Below are positions 36,740-49,499 of a DNA stretch of 64,000 nucleotides, in pieces. The DNA is taken from contig CM055614.1 in assembly GCA_029379385.1 (NCBI GenBank), positions 2,830,973-2,894,972 of the forward strand. The letters run 5' to 3'. Each line of letters opens with the position of its first letter. Position 1 is the first letter of the stretch. The DNA comes from Quillaja saponaria (taxonomy: Eukaryota; Streptophyta; Magnoliopsida; Fabales; Quillajaceae). A model generated the notes under the pieces. It did not search any database. It had not been told where the DNA came from and worked only from the letters and a program-made list of their open reading frames with translations. A program made the position numbers and the translations under genes.

Positions 36740-36963
36740 AGCATATCTTAAAATTTGCCTAGAATTTTATTTTTGTACCGAACATACATAAAGAAAGATA
36801 AATCCCAGGACAAACTAGTTGTCATATCCTGGTCACTGCCATTATTTTTGCATCGCAGCCAGCAACTCTTATAATATTACACTTCATCTGTCATCTATCT
36901 AAAACTTATCAAGTAACAACAAAAAAAACACCTGACAACAAATGTTCTCTTAACTTTTTTAAA

Positions 36964-39182
36964 TCAACAACCTTCTACGTCACGCCACCTGAGATAGACC
37001 AATCTGGCACGATAGTGAGTGTATGCTCCGGCTAGTACAAATAGATGAAACAGTTGGTGGCTATGGCCAGCAATGTCAAATTTGCCAGGCTTCCATCGTT
37101 CTGGAATCCTTGTGGCATATATCAATGCCCCAATACCATAGAAAGCACCCGTCAGAATCTCATATCCAGTAGTTTGAAGCACCTCAGGGAGGCCCCAAAA
37201 CAAATAGAGCTTGTGTAGAATGGGTGCTACCCCAGACATACCCATGCCAAAGAAGAGGGATGCGTGAATGCTTTGGAATTCAGGATTCTGAAAGACTGGC
37301 AAGAGAGAGAACGAGATGGTAGCAATGCCCAGAATGGTAATAAATCCAATGTAGGGGTTGCAGAAGAATGGATAGCACATAAACGAGTAATATACTGGAG
37401 GGTAGAAGGATGTAGATATCAGGGCTGCAATTCCAGCATAGTCAAGCCTTAGCATTATGTATGATAGGCGCTCTGAGTGGCAAGAGAAGAGGTGGCAGGT
37501 ACTGCTAGCTAGCAAGTAAAACATGGCGCCACCAAAAAATACAAAAAATGGCCACCTTGTAATTGGGCTTATCATCAAGTGTGCTACTGTATTGGCCAAG
37601 TCCTCCTTCACGCTACTCTGCAGATGATCAAGATAGAATTTGGCATTAGTTGCGTGTAGATCAAAAGACTAAGCAGCTAAGAACATGCCAAGAATTTCAC
37701 AATTTCCACATGATATTCTATAAAAATGATACAAAAAATTTAATGCTCAGCTCATCCAACTGTTATTAGATGTTAATCTGGAATGTAGTATGTCAATTTA
37801 TGGATTGGAAGACTACCAATCTTGATGGATATGAGTCATATGGCAAGGAGAAGAGTACCAGATGAAATGTTATTTTTAGGACATAGTGTGTTAGTTTATG
37901 GACAGGAATTCTGCCTATCTTGAAGGAAATGAGCCATATTAAAGACCCAAAAAAATCAATATGCAATTGCTGCAAATAATCACCAGACAGAAAGCAATTA
38001 CCATAACACAAACATTAGTGTGATAAACACTAGAAAACCGTTTAGGCAAACAATTATATAGAAGTCCTAGAACATGCCAACCCAAAGGAGACGGAAGCAT
38101 ATCCATGGAAGGCAACACAGTTCTTAACTCCCCCTTAAGTCTTTACAGATCGGCCTTCTTAAGTACATCATGAAGATTTTGTAGAGAATGAAGATCAAAA
38201 ACCTTCGGAATTTTCATTACAGTATACAAGGTCAAGGCAAGAAATAGGAAAAACCCAATTAAATGCCTGCAACAGATACAAGTTAATGCTTGAAAAACAA
38301 GAAAATTTAGGGAATTAGATAGTATATATATAGTGCTGCTATCTAAAAGGCCAGTTAAGATATGCATGCTCAATCTTTTGTGATTATGCGACAATAATAA
38401 GGAAACATGGGGATTGTTAGCTATAAAGGATTGCCTTACGATTTGTGAGAAAGGTGCACAGGATATAACAGATGATCATGTAGACATTAAACATGAACCA
38501 GTTAATATATCTCTTGGATTTTCGGAGAAGGTATCAGTGCAAAACAAGTAAGGAGTCTCAAGGTCACATCCTTTTTCCCAAGTGACGTGTTCTTAGCAGT
38601 TAGCATTACTAAAATTTGAAATAAAAATAGAGCAGAGCAAAATTTGTATATCAAGGCAACAATAGTATTCTAGATTAAATAAATGTGATGTGAACCATTC
38701 ATCCTTAAGTAACGAGTTAATTCCTTCTAAGAAGTTCTTTGCAATGCGTAATGTAATGGGATTGCACTCCTGAATACAGATAACTACATAACCATACTAT
38801 AAGACATAACCAAGATATGTATCAAATCAATCAACCTAATCAGCAAAAAATCCCCTTTGGATTCAGAAACAAAACTGAAGATTTTTCAAAATAACAATAG
38901 AAGCATCATCAACAACCAATTTTGGGTGAAAAAAATACTAAAGTAATGAGTACTTGCTGCATAAGATAGGAAACTTACGTCCAAACATTTAGAGTTTCAT
39001 TATGAATGGTGACGATGCTGAACAAAACCTGCTTTATTGGCCATTCAGATCGATAATGACCCACAATGAACTCATTGTCCCTTAAGTAATCAGGCAAAGC
39101 GTGGTACTCAACCAGCTGGTACTTCACCTTCTTCCACAATCTTTTTCCTTTCTCTAGAAGAACTCCTCCGAGGGTTCTCCAT
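36964..39182 (-). pseudogene. HHP4: HHP/PAQR heptahelical receptor gene, disrupted
   Basis: Exons on the minus strand: about 39182-38979, 38266-38002 and 37617-36964. The last exon is intact and gives the PAQR core, with several membrane spans, STCHLFSCHSERLSYIMLRL with the conserved His, and the C-terminal HSHQLFHLFVLAGAYTH. Exons 1 and 2 carry KGKRLWKKVKYQLVEYHALP, HNETLNVWTHLIGFF and NCLPKRF. Two lesions are seen. TAA at 38145-38143 interrupts exon 2 in frame, after KKADL, where relatives continue without a stop. The only nearby ATG (39182, MENPRRSSSRE) is out of frame with KGKRLWKK, needing one base removed or two restored near 39149-39153. An apparent non-coding first exon ends near 39530. 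HHP proteins are relatives of adiponectin receptors linked to stress signalling. An unannotated start or splice form could soften this view. Confidence 0.65.
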
Positions 39183-39729
39183 TTATTCAGAAGACACCAG
39201 GGAATCCACAAAGTTTTGATGTTCACCACTCCTCTTCTGTTCAAACTTCAAACCAACATGCATGCAATCGGCAAACAATTTTAAAATACAATTAACAAAA
39301 CAATTCCTTTTTTATCGCTGATAAAAATCTGGAAGCACTGATTTCTCAAGTCACATATAGAAGTAGGAATTTTTGATAATTTTACTTAATTTTCCATTTC
39401 ATTATCAAACTGAAAAAACAACAGAAATATATAATTCAAGAAAAAAAAAATTTCTTTCCATTTGAGACGCTTTTCTGATTAACCAAACAGATGCCCAATT
39501 CGAAAAATTGATCAAGAAATCAAGTACCGAGAGAATTCGAAATTCCCATAACGAAAAGAAGAAATCGAAGAAAGTAGTCCGACGCTGAATGATGAAAAAC
39601 CCGGTTTGATATCGTTGGTGGTAAGAAACTTGATAGACCGACAAGAAATCTCGACGTTAACAATCGCGCAGAGAATTGGAGAGCGATGAATGGAAGATAT
39701 TTTGACATCGTTGGTCGATGACACTTTCT

Positions 39730-41980
39730 TATTCTATTGTTTATTTGTATTTCTCATTTTCTTTGGGCTGGTGTGGTTTTTGTGTATTTTGCTTCCCTGT
39801 GTGATTTTTAACTATTCACTTTTCTCTGCCTAAGTTTGAAATATTAGTTTTTCGTCTATCCAAAAAAACGCATATATTTTCTATTTTAATTAAAAAATTA
39901 CTGGTACTCTCAAGAAAAAAAAAAAGGTTAGCATAAGCAATTATGTTTGAAATATATATATATATATTTTAAATATATTAAAAGATTGATTGATTAATAT
40001 TTTAAAATTATATTTCATCTATTTAATATATAATTATTTTTTATGATATTAATTTTGTTTAAAATAAAATTATACCAAATAATTAAAAAAAACTATAAAA
40101 AATGATAAAATCTCCTAATTGTAGACGGTTAGAAAAATAATTATAATTTATTTAATATTTGAATGAAAAAAATATATTTATTAAAACATAATGAATTATG
40201 CTCAACATGGTTTTTTAGATGATTAAAATTTGTGTAAAAAATGGAAAGCAAGTGTTTTTTAACAGATATGGATAGAAAACTAACCCTTCAAATCTCTTAT
40301 ATATATAATTCCTAGCAAATAAATAAATAAATAAATAAAATCTCTATGTATATAATGGATAAACAACAAATCACGCGTTGATTAAGTGTAATTTGCCCAA
40401 TTCTTTTTATTTCCCTCTTGTTGTCCTTTCTGTTCAGTTTATTTGGGCTTAGGCCTGATTAGAACCCAAAGGAAGGAAATCGACTAAACCCTAAAGAAAT
40501 ATTTGAAGCGCAAAAGCCCAACAATGTTATGTAAAAGGTATAGGTTTCGACTTTTTTTCTTCTTTTTACTATGTTAGTCAATATAAAAACAACAATCTTA
40601 ACCGAATTTAAAGTTTTGGATTCTGAGTTTGGGTTGTGATGTCGGTCGGGTTTATTCGTGTCGAACAAGACGTCTAGCCAGGTATGTGTTTAATGGGTAC
40701 TTCTGGGCCACACTTCTTGCAGGGTTGTATTATATCTTTTTCTCTTTTCTTTTCTTTTATCTCCTCTATCATTTAATTTATTTTTTTATTCAGATGGATC
40801 AACTTAAACTAGGAAAATATACTCTAATTAATGAACGTCCTTTTCGATCATTTACACAAATTCATTTTTTATACCATAATTATTTTTGACAGTATAATTA
40901 CATCATAAAAACATGACGACGGTAGACCATGATTCTTATTTTGGATCCAATTCAAACAGACCTCAATTAATCAGATACTATGCTCATCCTATGTGATATG
41001 TGATATGTGATATGTGATATGAGATTCCATGTCTTAGAGAAGTGTTAGCTACGGAAATGAAATTGGTGATTAATTTGGTAAATTTTCATTAAGAATCTAT
41101 AATGAAGTGAATTTGTACCATACGGAACAAGTTTGACCAGTAAGCTAGCTATGTGCCTTAAACCAGATAAATTCGCAAGATTGGAATTGGCCTAACTGCT
41201 TTAAAATTCAACCACCTAGCATTACAATTTGGCATGATTCCATGACAATATCCATAAAAATATTATACACGTCGGCATTTCCCAAAACTAGTCCTGGCTG
41301 GTGGACCCGAACAAACTCTGACCCCACCAACAAAGAAACCATCGACCGTATTCTCCAATAATAATTTCGAAATTCCGACTCCAAGTAGGATTTGATAGAG
41401 GCCCCACCACACCCAGCCACCCAGACCCAGGTAGGTTTTGCAGATCTCATTTGCCAATTTATATATACTCCTTCCATACTTTCAGTTCCTTCGTACTCAA
41501 ACTCCTCCATTTTTTCTAATTAAGCTTTCTCTTCTCTCTCTTTCACAAATCCTCCATAGTCCATACCTCCATTTCTCTCCGTGCAAGCAAAATAATTAAA
41601 TTAGTTTGTATTTCTGAAAAATAATAAAAGGGTATTTATTAATTTTCTCGGTTATCGATGATCTCTTTAAATCAGCGCAGGCAGGGCCAAGCACCCCTGA
41701 TTCTTGGCGTGCGTCAGTGAACGTGGAAGAGCGTCAGATTCAATTATAGCTATACTGCTATAGCATTAGCCGTACCCTTCTTTGATAATAGACAGTTACC
41801 CACTCTAACTGTACGTGTCGTTTTAAACATTCCCTTACCTTACTTCCTTTGTCTCAATTCTCAAAGCAGTTTTGCTGAAGAAATTAATTACACCATTCGG
41901 TCTCGATCGGTGTTAAACTACTAATACTACTAGTCATTTTCTAAATTTCATAGAGATTTTCGAAAATCTCAAATTCTGTT
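39730..41980. other. AT-rich intergenic region and PADRE gene promoter side
   Basis: No gene is visible. An (aaat)n run lies near 40317-40338. An open frame on the minus strand at 41208-41510 has no recognisable motif, overlaps probable promoter sequence, and is not trusted. Confidence 0.5.
40994..41021 (+). repeat. Four-copy tandem heptamer tgatatg
   Basis: Four perfect consecutive copies of tgatatg in intergenic DNA. Confidence 0.9.
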
Positions 41981-41992
41981 TGGATCGGTGAG

Positions 41993-43685
41993 ATGGGGAA
42001 TTGTCAAGCGGCGGAAGCAGCCACGGTTGTGATTCAACATCCCGGAAATAAGATCGAACGGATATACTGGTCGATTAGCGCTAACCAGGTTATGACCTCC
42101 AATCCCGGTCATTATGTCGCACTTGTCGTTAATTCACCCACTCTTAAATCCGAAAACGGCACGCCGTTGAAGCAGCTTAAGCTTCTCAGACCCGATGATA
42201 CTTTGCTTATGGGTCAGGTTTATCGTTTAATCAGTTTTGAAGGTACTGTACCTGTCTGCATTTGTTTAAGCAATTTCTCTAGTTTCTTTTTTCGCGTTTA
42301 ATCTGTCTTCCTTTTGGTACAGATGTGCTGAAGGAGTTTGCAGCTAAGAAATGTGGAAAACTGGGAAGATTGCTCAAGGAGAGAGGCAATCTTGGGGTCC
42401 AGATGAGGAACAAAGACTTGGGTGCTCCGAGTCCGAGTCCGATTTCAAAATCCGACGGCAGCTTAACTCCCATTAAGGTAAAATTGGAATAGTGGCCCAC
42501 TGAGCCTGGCATTGTTCTGTGTATTCTAAGGCTTTTGTACTGACAAAAAGAAGGGAAAGTGGGTACCTTTTTCTTTTTTTTTTCTCTTTTAGCTCATTAG
42601 AAATTTCACCAAGGCATCTTTTTTTTTTTAGTTTATCTAATCAAGTGATTTAATTCATATAATATATTATCATCTGGGTTTTAGAAGAATCTCAAAGATT
42701 GTTTAATCAAATTACAAATCTTTAGGCTGATTTCTTTGTTAAATTAAGCTAACATGATTCAGTTTGTGTGGAACAATTTGGCATGCGGTGCGTGGGTGTC
42801 ATTTTTCATTCTGTTAGTGTTAGGTAAAGAGTACGTGTCATTTTTTATTCTGTTAGTGTTAGACTAAAGAGAGGTCCATTAAAGCACCTGAAATTACAAG
42901 TTCTATTATTTTGGGGCGTTTAATTAGGTAGGGTAGTTGGAGGTTTCTTTGATTCGACTCGTATTTCTTGTAGCAAACCAAACTATGTACTTGATACATG
43001 TTCTACATGTCTTTGTCCAAAATTAATGGTTTTGAAAGTCATTTCTGTACGTTTCCATTTTCATGACTCATGGGCACTAACAAATAATTAAAGCATATCT
43101 CAACCGCTGGCTAATCCTAGAATGTATTTTGCTTGAAGTTATACTTTTATATCTTTGGTAACCTAGGATTCTCTTGTATGATTGGATGTAGTTTAATTAT
43201 AGGTAGATTAGCTTCTAAAAGTAATAATTAAATCCCCTAGTTTGAATTCTCTGGAGGATTTTTGAGATACATATCTCTATTTTGGTAATTGCCTTAGGCT
43301 AATTTTCTCCATTAGATCTCACAGTTAGTTGTGTAGTGATCTTACCACAGTGGAATCTAAAATGCACCCAAACAGAACAGGACAAAGATGTCATCCACAT
43401 GGAAAATACAGATGTCTTTTCCAGTTGTTGTACTTTTTCTTCATGAACGGTCTTCTTGTTTGATAATATCTACTATTGAATAAATGTGAATGGTCATTGT
43501 CTCTTACTCTCATGGCGTGTTTGCCTATACTATACTATGTCTGACTTACTTTTTTATTTCCTCTTTGTCAGGTGGAACAGGAGGTTCACCGAATGGGAAG
43601 CAATGGCGGCAACAGCAGCAATTATGGGGGTGGTGGGGGGCAATGGAGGCCAGCCTTACAGAGCATTGCAGAAGTTGGAACTTGA
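41993..43685 (+). CDS. PADRE (DUF4228) domain protein
   Basis: Exons 41993-42242, 42323-42477 and 43572-43685 join in phase to 172 residues. It begins MGNCQAAEAATVVIQHPG, the usual N-terminus of this plant family; MGNC is a likely N-myristoylation/palmitoylation signal. It continues through KIERIYWSISANQVMTSNPG, LLRPDDTLLMGQVYRLISFE and VLKEFAAKKCGKLGRLL, and ends in a Gly/Asn-rich tail and RPALQSIAEVGT. PADRE proteins are often induced by pathogens and abiotic stress, with no known enzymatic activity. The frame is clean, and the third exon is separated by an intron of about 1.1 kb. Confidence 0.9.
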
Positions 43686-43699
43686 ACGCACTACTTGCC

Positions 43700-45120
43700 C
43701 CTAGCTTGATGACCCTTCACTTTCCATTCCACCAATAAAACAATCAGCAAACTCATCCTCTTCACCCTTTCCAATACTTTATACCATCCTTTTTAAAAAA
43801 AAAAAATTTCCTAGTAGTAATCTACTAGTTTCTAGGGTTTATTTATGTTAGATGTAAGTCTGTAACTCACCTCTTTGGAACATTCTATATATTTTGCAAT
43901 TAACCCTCTTCCCCTCTCACTGACAATCTATCTTAAATTCTTAATCATCTCCAACGTGTTTTATATATTTCTCTATATTATAGTATCTTTTCTTCTTCCC
44001 ATTTTGTTGGATTGGGGTATATAGTAAATATGACTTTGTTTTGATATAATTTGTGGAGCTGTTGGATACTCTGATTGGAATTCAGCGGTGTTAACAGAGC
44101 TTGGGTGGTGGTTCTATTCCGCCCGATTCATTAAACTATAAACAAAAAAGAATATGGACTAAATTTTCTTGCCCATCTCGACATACAAATTTAAAAAGTT
44201 TTTTCTAGTAATAAACGTTTAAACAATGTGAAGCTTTTTCCCTACGGACTCTTTACTCTTACTTTTTCTAATCTTTTGTGTTGAAAGCAGTTTTCTTTGC
44301 ACATTTTTTATTCGTGAGTTTGTGAGGAGTTAGAGAACCATTTTGACCCTTTAAATATGATGTGTCACCTTTAACTAGTGGAGGAGTTAATTAGATCCAT
44401 GTGGCTGTCTCTAATAGGCTCAATAAATTCATATACTAACAAAAATAGTCATTGGAAGTGAGTCCATTAATGAACAGAGGTTCTGTTTCAGTTTGGGATC
44501 GTAGGTTAGGCTTTCCATGGTATATATTCATTTTGATCATAATGTTTGTTTGGGAGTTTATGGAATTATGGTAAACAGCGAAGGAAAGACGATTATAATG
44601 GGCTGATATCCTTTGATGTTGTTACAGGAGATCGAAGAGAAAATAAATTGAGTCTAAATGTCTTTAATTAAATTTAAAAAAAATTATTAATCGAGATGTA
44701 TTTAAATTGATTTAAAATATTTGATCTATTTTTAAAATCTTAATTTACAGATAATATTATAAATCACTGCAAAGATCATAAACCAAATCTAAATTAAAGG
44801 GATGGATAAAAGTAATTTGGTTTAATGAAAGTACAAGAAGCACACGTATACATTTGATTTATAAATTAATAAGTTGTAGTCAGATTAAGTTTTGAATGTT
44901 TTACTAGCTCATTACTCCAAACTTGTCTACGATCATATTTCTGGGCTAGTCCTTGTGAATTGCTCGGCCCAAGAATCAATTTATGGTCTTAACTTTCACG
45001 GGCTTTATGAACCTCAGTCCGGTCCAATAAAATTTTAGCGCTAATAGTAGAGTTACCCTCGTAAAATTCCCCATAATTCTTTCAGCAAAAAAAATAAAAT
45101 AATAATAATAATAAAAATTC
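43700..45120. other. Intergenic region between PADRE and PNET2 genes
   Basis: The first part holds the PADRE 3' UTR. The rest is AT-rich with no gene. An (aat)n run lies just before the PNET2 gene at about 45100-45113. Confidence 0.5.
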
Positions 45121-45172
45121 CCCATGGTTTCAACGCGCCCTTTTCTTCTCTCAGATTCCAAACCCGGAAACA

Positions 45173-46871
45173 ATGCTGATGTTGGGCTCTGCGGAGCCGG
45201 TTCGCTTGGCCTGGTTTTTCTTTCTCTCTTTTTCGTCTTGTTACCGTCGTTTCAGCTAATGAACTTCATTTGGGTATGTTTTCTTCTTCAATTCTCATTT
45301 ATTTTATAATTGAATTTAAGTCTAGGGTTCTGTTACCAGATTACGTAATGTTAATTGGAAGCAAGAATTTGCTGTTTTAATATGAAGAGATTGTTCCTAG
45401 AAAGAAGCATGGAAGAATATAAACAGTTATCCTGAACTCTGAAATATATTTGGATTTTTGTTTTGTTGTTTTTTTCTTATTTTGTCTCTAATATATGTTC
45501 TTTACATTTATGTTTTTTCTTTAAAAAAATACTGTTTGGAATAACAGTCTGTTAGAATCTATTTCTTGAGTGAAACTTGTTAGCACTAGTGTATTTGTGG
45601 GGGATAGAAATTAATGGTAAGCAGTAGTTTAAATTCAGGTGCAACAGTTTGTTGAACTTATAATTCTGGACTAATCTTCATCTGCTTTCATCCTTTCATT
45701 TTTCAGTTGTTGATCAAAATGCTACCCTACAACTATCCCATGGCTCGCCTGTCGGAAAATCTCCAGGTTCTAAGCTTGGCACTTTAGTGGTATGTGAAAG
45801 ACTTCATATCCATGGATTGTCAAGGCTTAAATATCTGAGGAAGATTGCCCACACAGTGAAGGTGAAAGTGTCACCTACAAGTTCAATTGCTCGTCTGCCC
45901 GTTATTGAGATTTGTTTCCATAGGTGAGTTGCGCTTGCCTCAGTTGCACGCATAGCTTTAGAATGAACCATGCTGTAATCTGTATTCAGTACTAGAAACA
46001 TGCAGGGTACCTATGCAACGACTTTTCTTGGCTGTATACCCTTAAAAAAAAAAAAAACTGCATTTAACAGTAAGGGCTGCATATTGTTTCTTGCATGTGC
46101 AATTTTGGATTTTTGGTGTTGCTTTGTATTTCCCCAACTAGTTTGGGTTTTAAGGCTTAGTTGAGTTGAGTTGAGTTGGTGTTGCTTTTATTTATTTTGA
46201 TAGGTGAGATTTGAGAATGATTTCGAATTTCTGAAGAAATGCAATAAGAGTTAAAGACATTTATCGATACCTTAAATTTAGATGCATTGAAAGGGCCATT
46301 TCGAATGAGTTTCTTATACCAAAACAGAGAATCTGTACAATAATTGATTATTGATAGGGTATTCAAGATAACTTTTGTTATGCTAAAAAACGTTAACTGT
46401 ATTTTCCTATGCAGGAACATGTCTCTTGGGGTAGGGATGTGCCCACAAGGCTTGTGGGAGAAAAGTTGGCAAGGGTTCTTGGGCTCGATCCATGTCTCCT
46501 TTTGACTACAAGTTAGTAGATATAAGGACTGCTGGTTCATCATTAGAAAACTTTGAGGTGTCCATTGAAGAAGGTAAATGTTTCAGATATAATGTTCCCT
46601 CTTTCTATATTTCAGACAATAGTAAACCATGTATTAATATACTTTTTTCGTGTGCAGAATTTTTTCTATATCGTATAATATTTTAATTTTGGGTGTTATT
46701 CTGATGAGCTTGCCTCTGCTCTGGAGCAAATCATTAGCATTTATTAGCAGCAATGCATGGCAGTTGGGATAGTACTTGTAATATGAATGGTCCTGTTTCA
46801 GGTAAGTTTATCTTCTGCTCCTGTCTTTCAAGAGTTTGAAGTTTGAACCTTTCTTCCTCCACATCCCCCCC

Positions 46872-46905
<34 letters not shown>

Positions 46906-49454
46906 CAAGTAATGTTTTCAAGAAGGCTTACTTTTAAGTCTAAGTTTTTTGATTACTGTGCTAATGTTAATTGACTGATAATGAGGTCTAAGCAATTGCT
47001 GGCTTTAGTTTTAAAGTTGAGAGTGAAGCTTTCTGTCTGAGATACAGAGGTTTACCTAATGTTTAATTATAATCCTATTGTGTGTCATTTTGTCTCAGCT
47101 CTAATATTTAGTTTATTGATGGTAATGACTAATGAGGCTTCACCTAAGAGTAAATGCCTCTTTCAGTATATTATCTGGATGTATAATTTGGCTTGTTTTA
47201 TCTTCTTTTTCTGATATTTCTTGATATGTCCTTGATATGTCAGTGTTTTCTTTGAGTTGACAGGGGATGAAGCTTCTCCCAACTGGTCGAATGAACTCAC
47301 TTGCAATATTTTTTTACTCATCTGCTGTGAGTATAAGTCGTAAATCTCACTTTCCACCCTCCCTACTCCACATTCCAAATTAACATGAATTGTGGACCTG
47401 TATATCTCACAATTTTAAATGATCAGGCTGGTCTGGGAACTTTTCTCATTCGCTACATACCAGGATTATTGTGTTCGATACTTTCAGAGATGGGAATTAG
47501 AGAAGATATGTACAATCCTGTATGTAAGTTATCTTTACTCTAGTCTGATAATCTCCCTGGTTCTTCTAAAAGCAAAAGCAATTAGTTATTTAGGCTGTCA
47601 TGGGTTTGCATTACTGATAAGTCCGATCCTTTTGATGCTTTCTTATTTTTATTGTCCTTGGGTAAGTGAGATGGATGCTAGAATATATATGTGAAATGCT
47701 CTGATATTCTTTTGTAGTGTTGGTTGTTACTAGTTTCTTCTGTTGTGGCTATTGTTGTATATAAGTACTCTCATTTGTGAATTGGACTTCTAGATGTATC
47801 CTCCATTGGGCATATGAAGCAGGATGTGGATGCTATTTTTGATGTTTCTTTATAATTAGACAATAGAGATAGAACTGTATGCTTTCTGTTATCTGGTTGT
47901 GATCTGTGTACCAAGATCTAAGCAGGTCTGATATTAGTGCTTAAGTCACTTGCAGTTGGCCATATTTCTGCTGGCTTTTATTGCTCTAGCTGGAGCATGG
48001 TTGGGCTTCTGGGTGATACGGAAGTTTGTCCTGACAGAAGATGGCTCAGTGGATATAAGCACATCTTATTTTGTTGCATGGGCCATCCGGGTATTGGCAG
48101 GTGTAATGATTCTTCAGGTTTTTTACCCCTACAACATCATAAGTTTTATGTTCATCTCCACATTAATATTTCTTGGTGATATGTGTATTATCTCATTGTC
48201 AAACGCATGATTACAAATTCAAAAAGAATATTTTTCTTGCAGAGTTCTATAGACCCCTTATTGGCGATGGCTGCTTTCGTATCTGGACTAGCTGTCTCGT
48301 CACTGTTAAAGAGATTCCTTAGATTCAAATTTCTTCGTTGCTTGCTCAGGTAAGTTCACTTGATTTAATTTTAGAGCTTGATGTTTTGTCTTCCTTCATC
48401 AATATCTGCTTTCACATGCAACTGGGCTCACTGCTTTCTTTCTGATTGAGAAGGGTCCACTGCCTCATACCATCGGTCGCTTTCTCCTTGAAAAAAATTG
48501 AAATTTATTGAAGGGGATATTGCCAATTTTTTGCAAAAAAATTCTTCTTCCACCCTATCAAAAGAAAGGAGAATGATTTATTCATGAAAAGTCATGTACA
48601 AACTGCTAGGAAAAGAAAAAACCAATTACACAGATGGTCCTGTGACCTCTGGACAACTCTTATACAATAAGTATCCCAGCCACAAGACATACTCATAGAA
48701 GGTGGGCTATAAATTGAAAACATGCGGTATTAAGATTATATATTGCCAAAAATACTCGTGGTTTGATCTGGATTAGGTCTTTACCTAGCTGGTGAATTAG
48801 AAGCTATCTCAAACTGTGGTGAAGTTTCTTTTCTATTGGTCATGCATTCCTTGATTTGCACTGTGTAGTTACTGTTGTATAATTCTTTAGGAGCCTGTCT
48901 AAATCACCAAAGAAGAACCGCAGAAGGTCTCAGGTTCCTGGTTTGTCTCCTGAAGATTCACATGATGAATACGTTTACAAGATGCCAAGTGATGATAGCT
49001 TTAAGTCTCTTAGGCAGCTGAAAAATTTCATCCTCACCTCATGCAAATCTCCTGATCAAGGTTGCTTCATCTCTCATCCAATTTCAAACTAATTTTAGAA
49101 ACACCTATCCGCAACCCCATCATTCCCCCTCCAACACACACATCTTGGGGGTTGTAAGTAAGTGGCAGTCACCAGTTGACATTTTTTGATGTTCTTTCAT
49201 CAGGTTTTACCAGGACACCACCTCAGCAGCTATCAAAAGAATCATATCCCTCTACCTTCCACACAACGCCTGAGAGAGAAAATACTCCAAAGTCGAGTGG
49301 GATAAGTTCACAAAAGATTCAACAGAAAAAGCCCTTGGAAGAACTTGTTGGTTCCCCTGATTTCAGCAAGTGGTTATTCACTAATGCAGAAAGAATAAGT
49401 GTGTCACCCAAGACTGGTAGAGCTGATCGGGTTCGTAGCTGGCTGCCATGGTGA
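45173..49454 (+). pseudogene. PNET2: PNET2/NEMP nuclear envelope membrane protein gene, disrupted
   Basis: Ten exons are recognisable: 45173-45273, 45707-45923, 46415-46573, 46658-46801, 47264-47326, 47427-47519, 47956-48117, 48243-48349, 48891-49060 and 49204-49454. The product resembles plant NEMP/TMEM194 (DUF2215) proteins: a signal peptide, a luminal domain (GTLVVCERLHIHGLSRLKYL, SLGVGMCPQG), several membrane spans (FLLAFIALAGAWLGFWVI), and a C-terminal LEELVGSPDFSKW. These inner-nuclear-membrane proteins link the envelope to chromatin. Lesions: exon 1 frame does not match exon 2 (SANELHL follows in another frame); one extra A at 46461-46464 in exon 3; in exon 4 several indels and a TGA; in exon 10 a compensating pair of shifts. 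Exons 2 and 5-9 are intact. It may be a pseudogene or a poorly assembled gene. Confidence 0.7.
46865..46902 (+). repeat. Poly-C tract
   Basis: 38 bases that are all C except one A near the left end, inside the intron between PNET2 exons 4 and 5, next to the most damaged exon. It could form an i-motif or, on the other strand, a G-quadruplex. Its length may be unreliable in any assembly. Confidence 0.9.
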
Positions 49455-49499
49455 CCACCATGTCTTTTATAAAGTCAAAACAGCCTGGTTGGAGGTTAT

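Noticed and set aside
41208..41510. 100-residue open frame on the minus strand
   Set aside because: It has no recognisable domain or splice context and sits in the upstream region of the PADRE gene.
45124..45309. Alternative N-terminus of PNET2 starting MVSTRPFLL
   Set aside because: Hydrophobic, but its frame does not join exon 2 in the conserved frame either; kept only as an alternative to the start at 45173.
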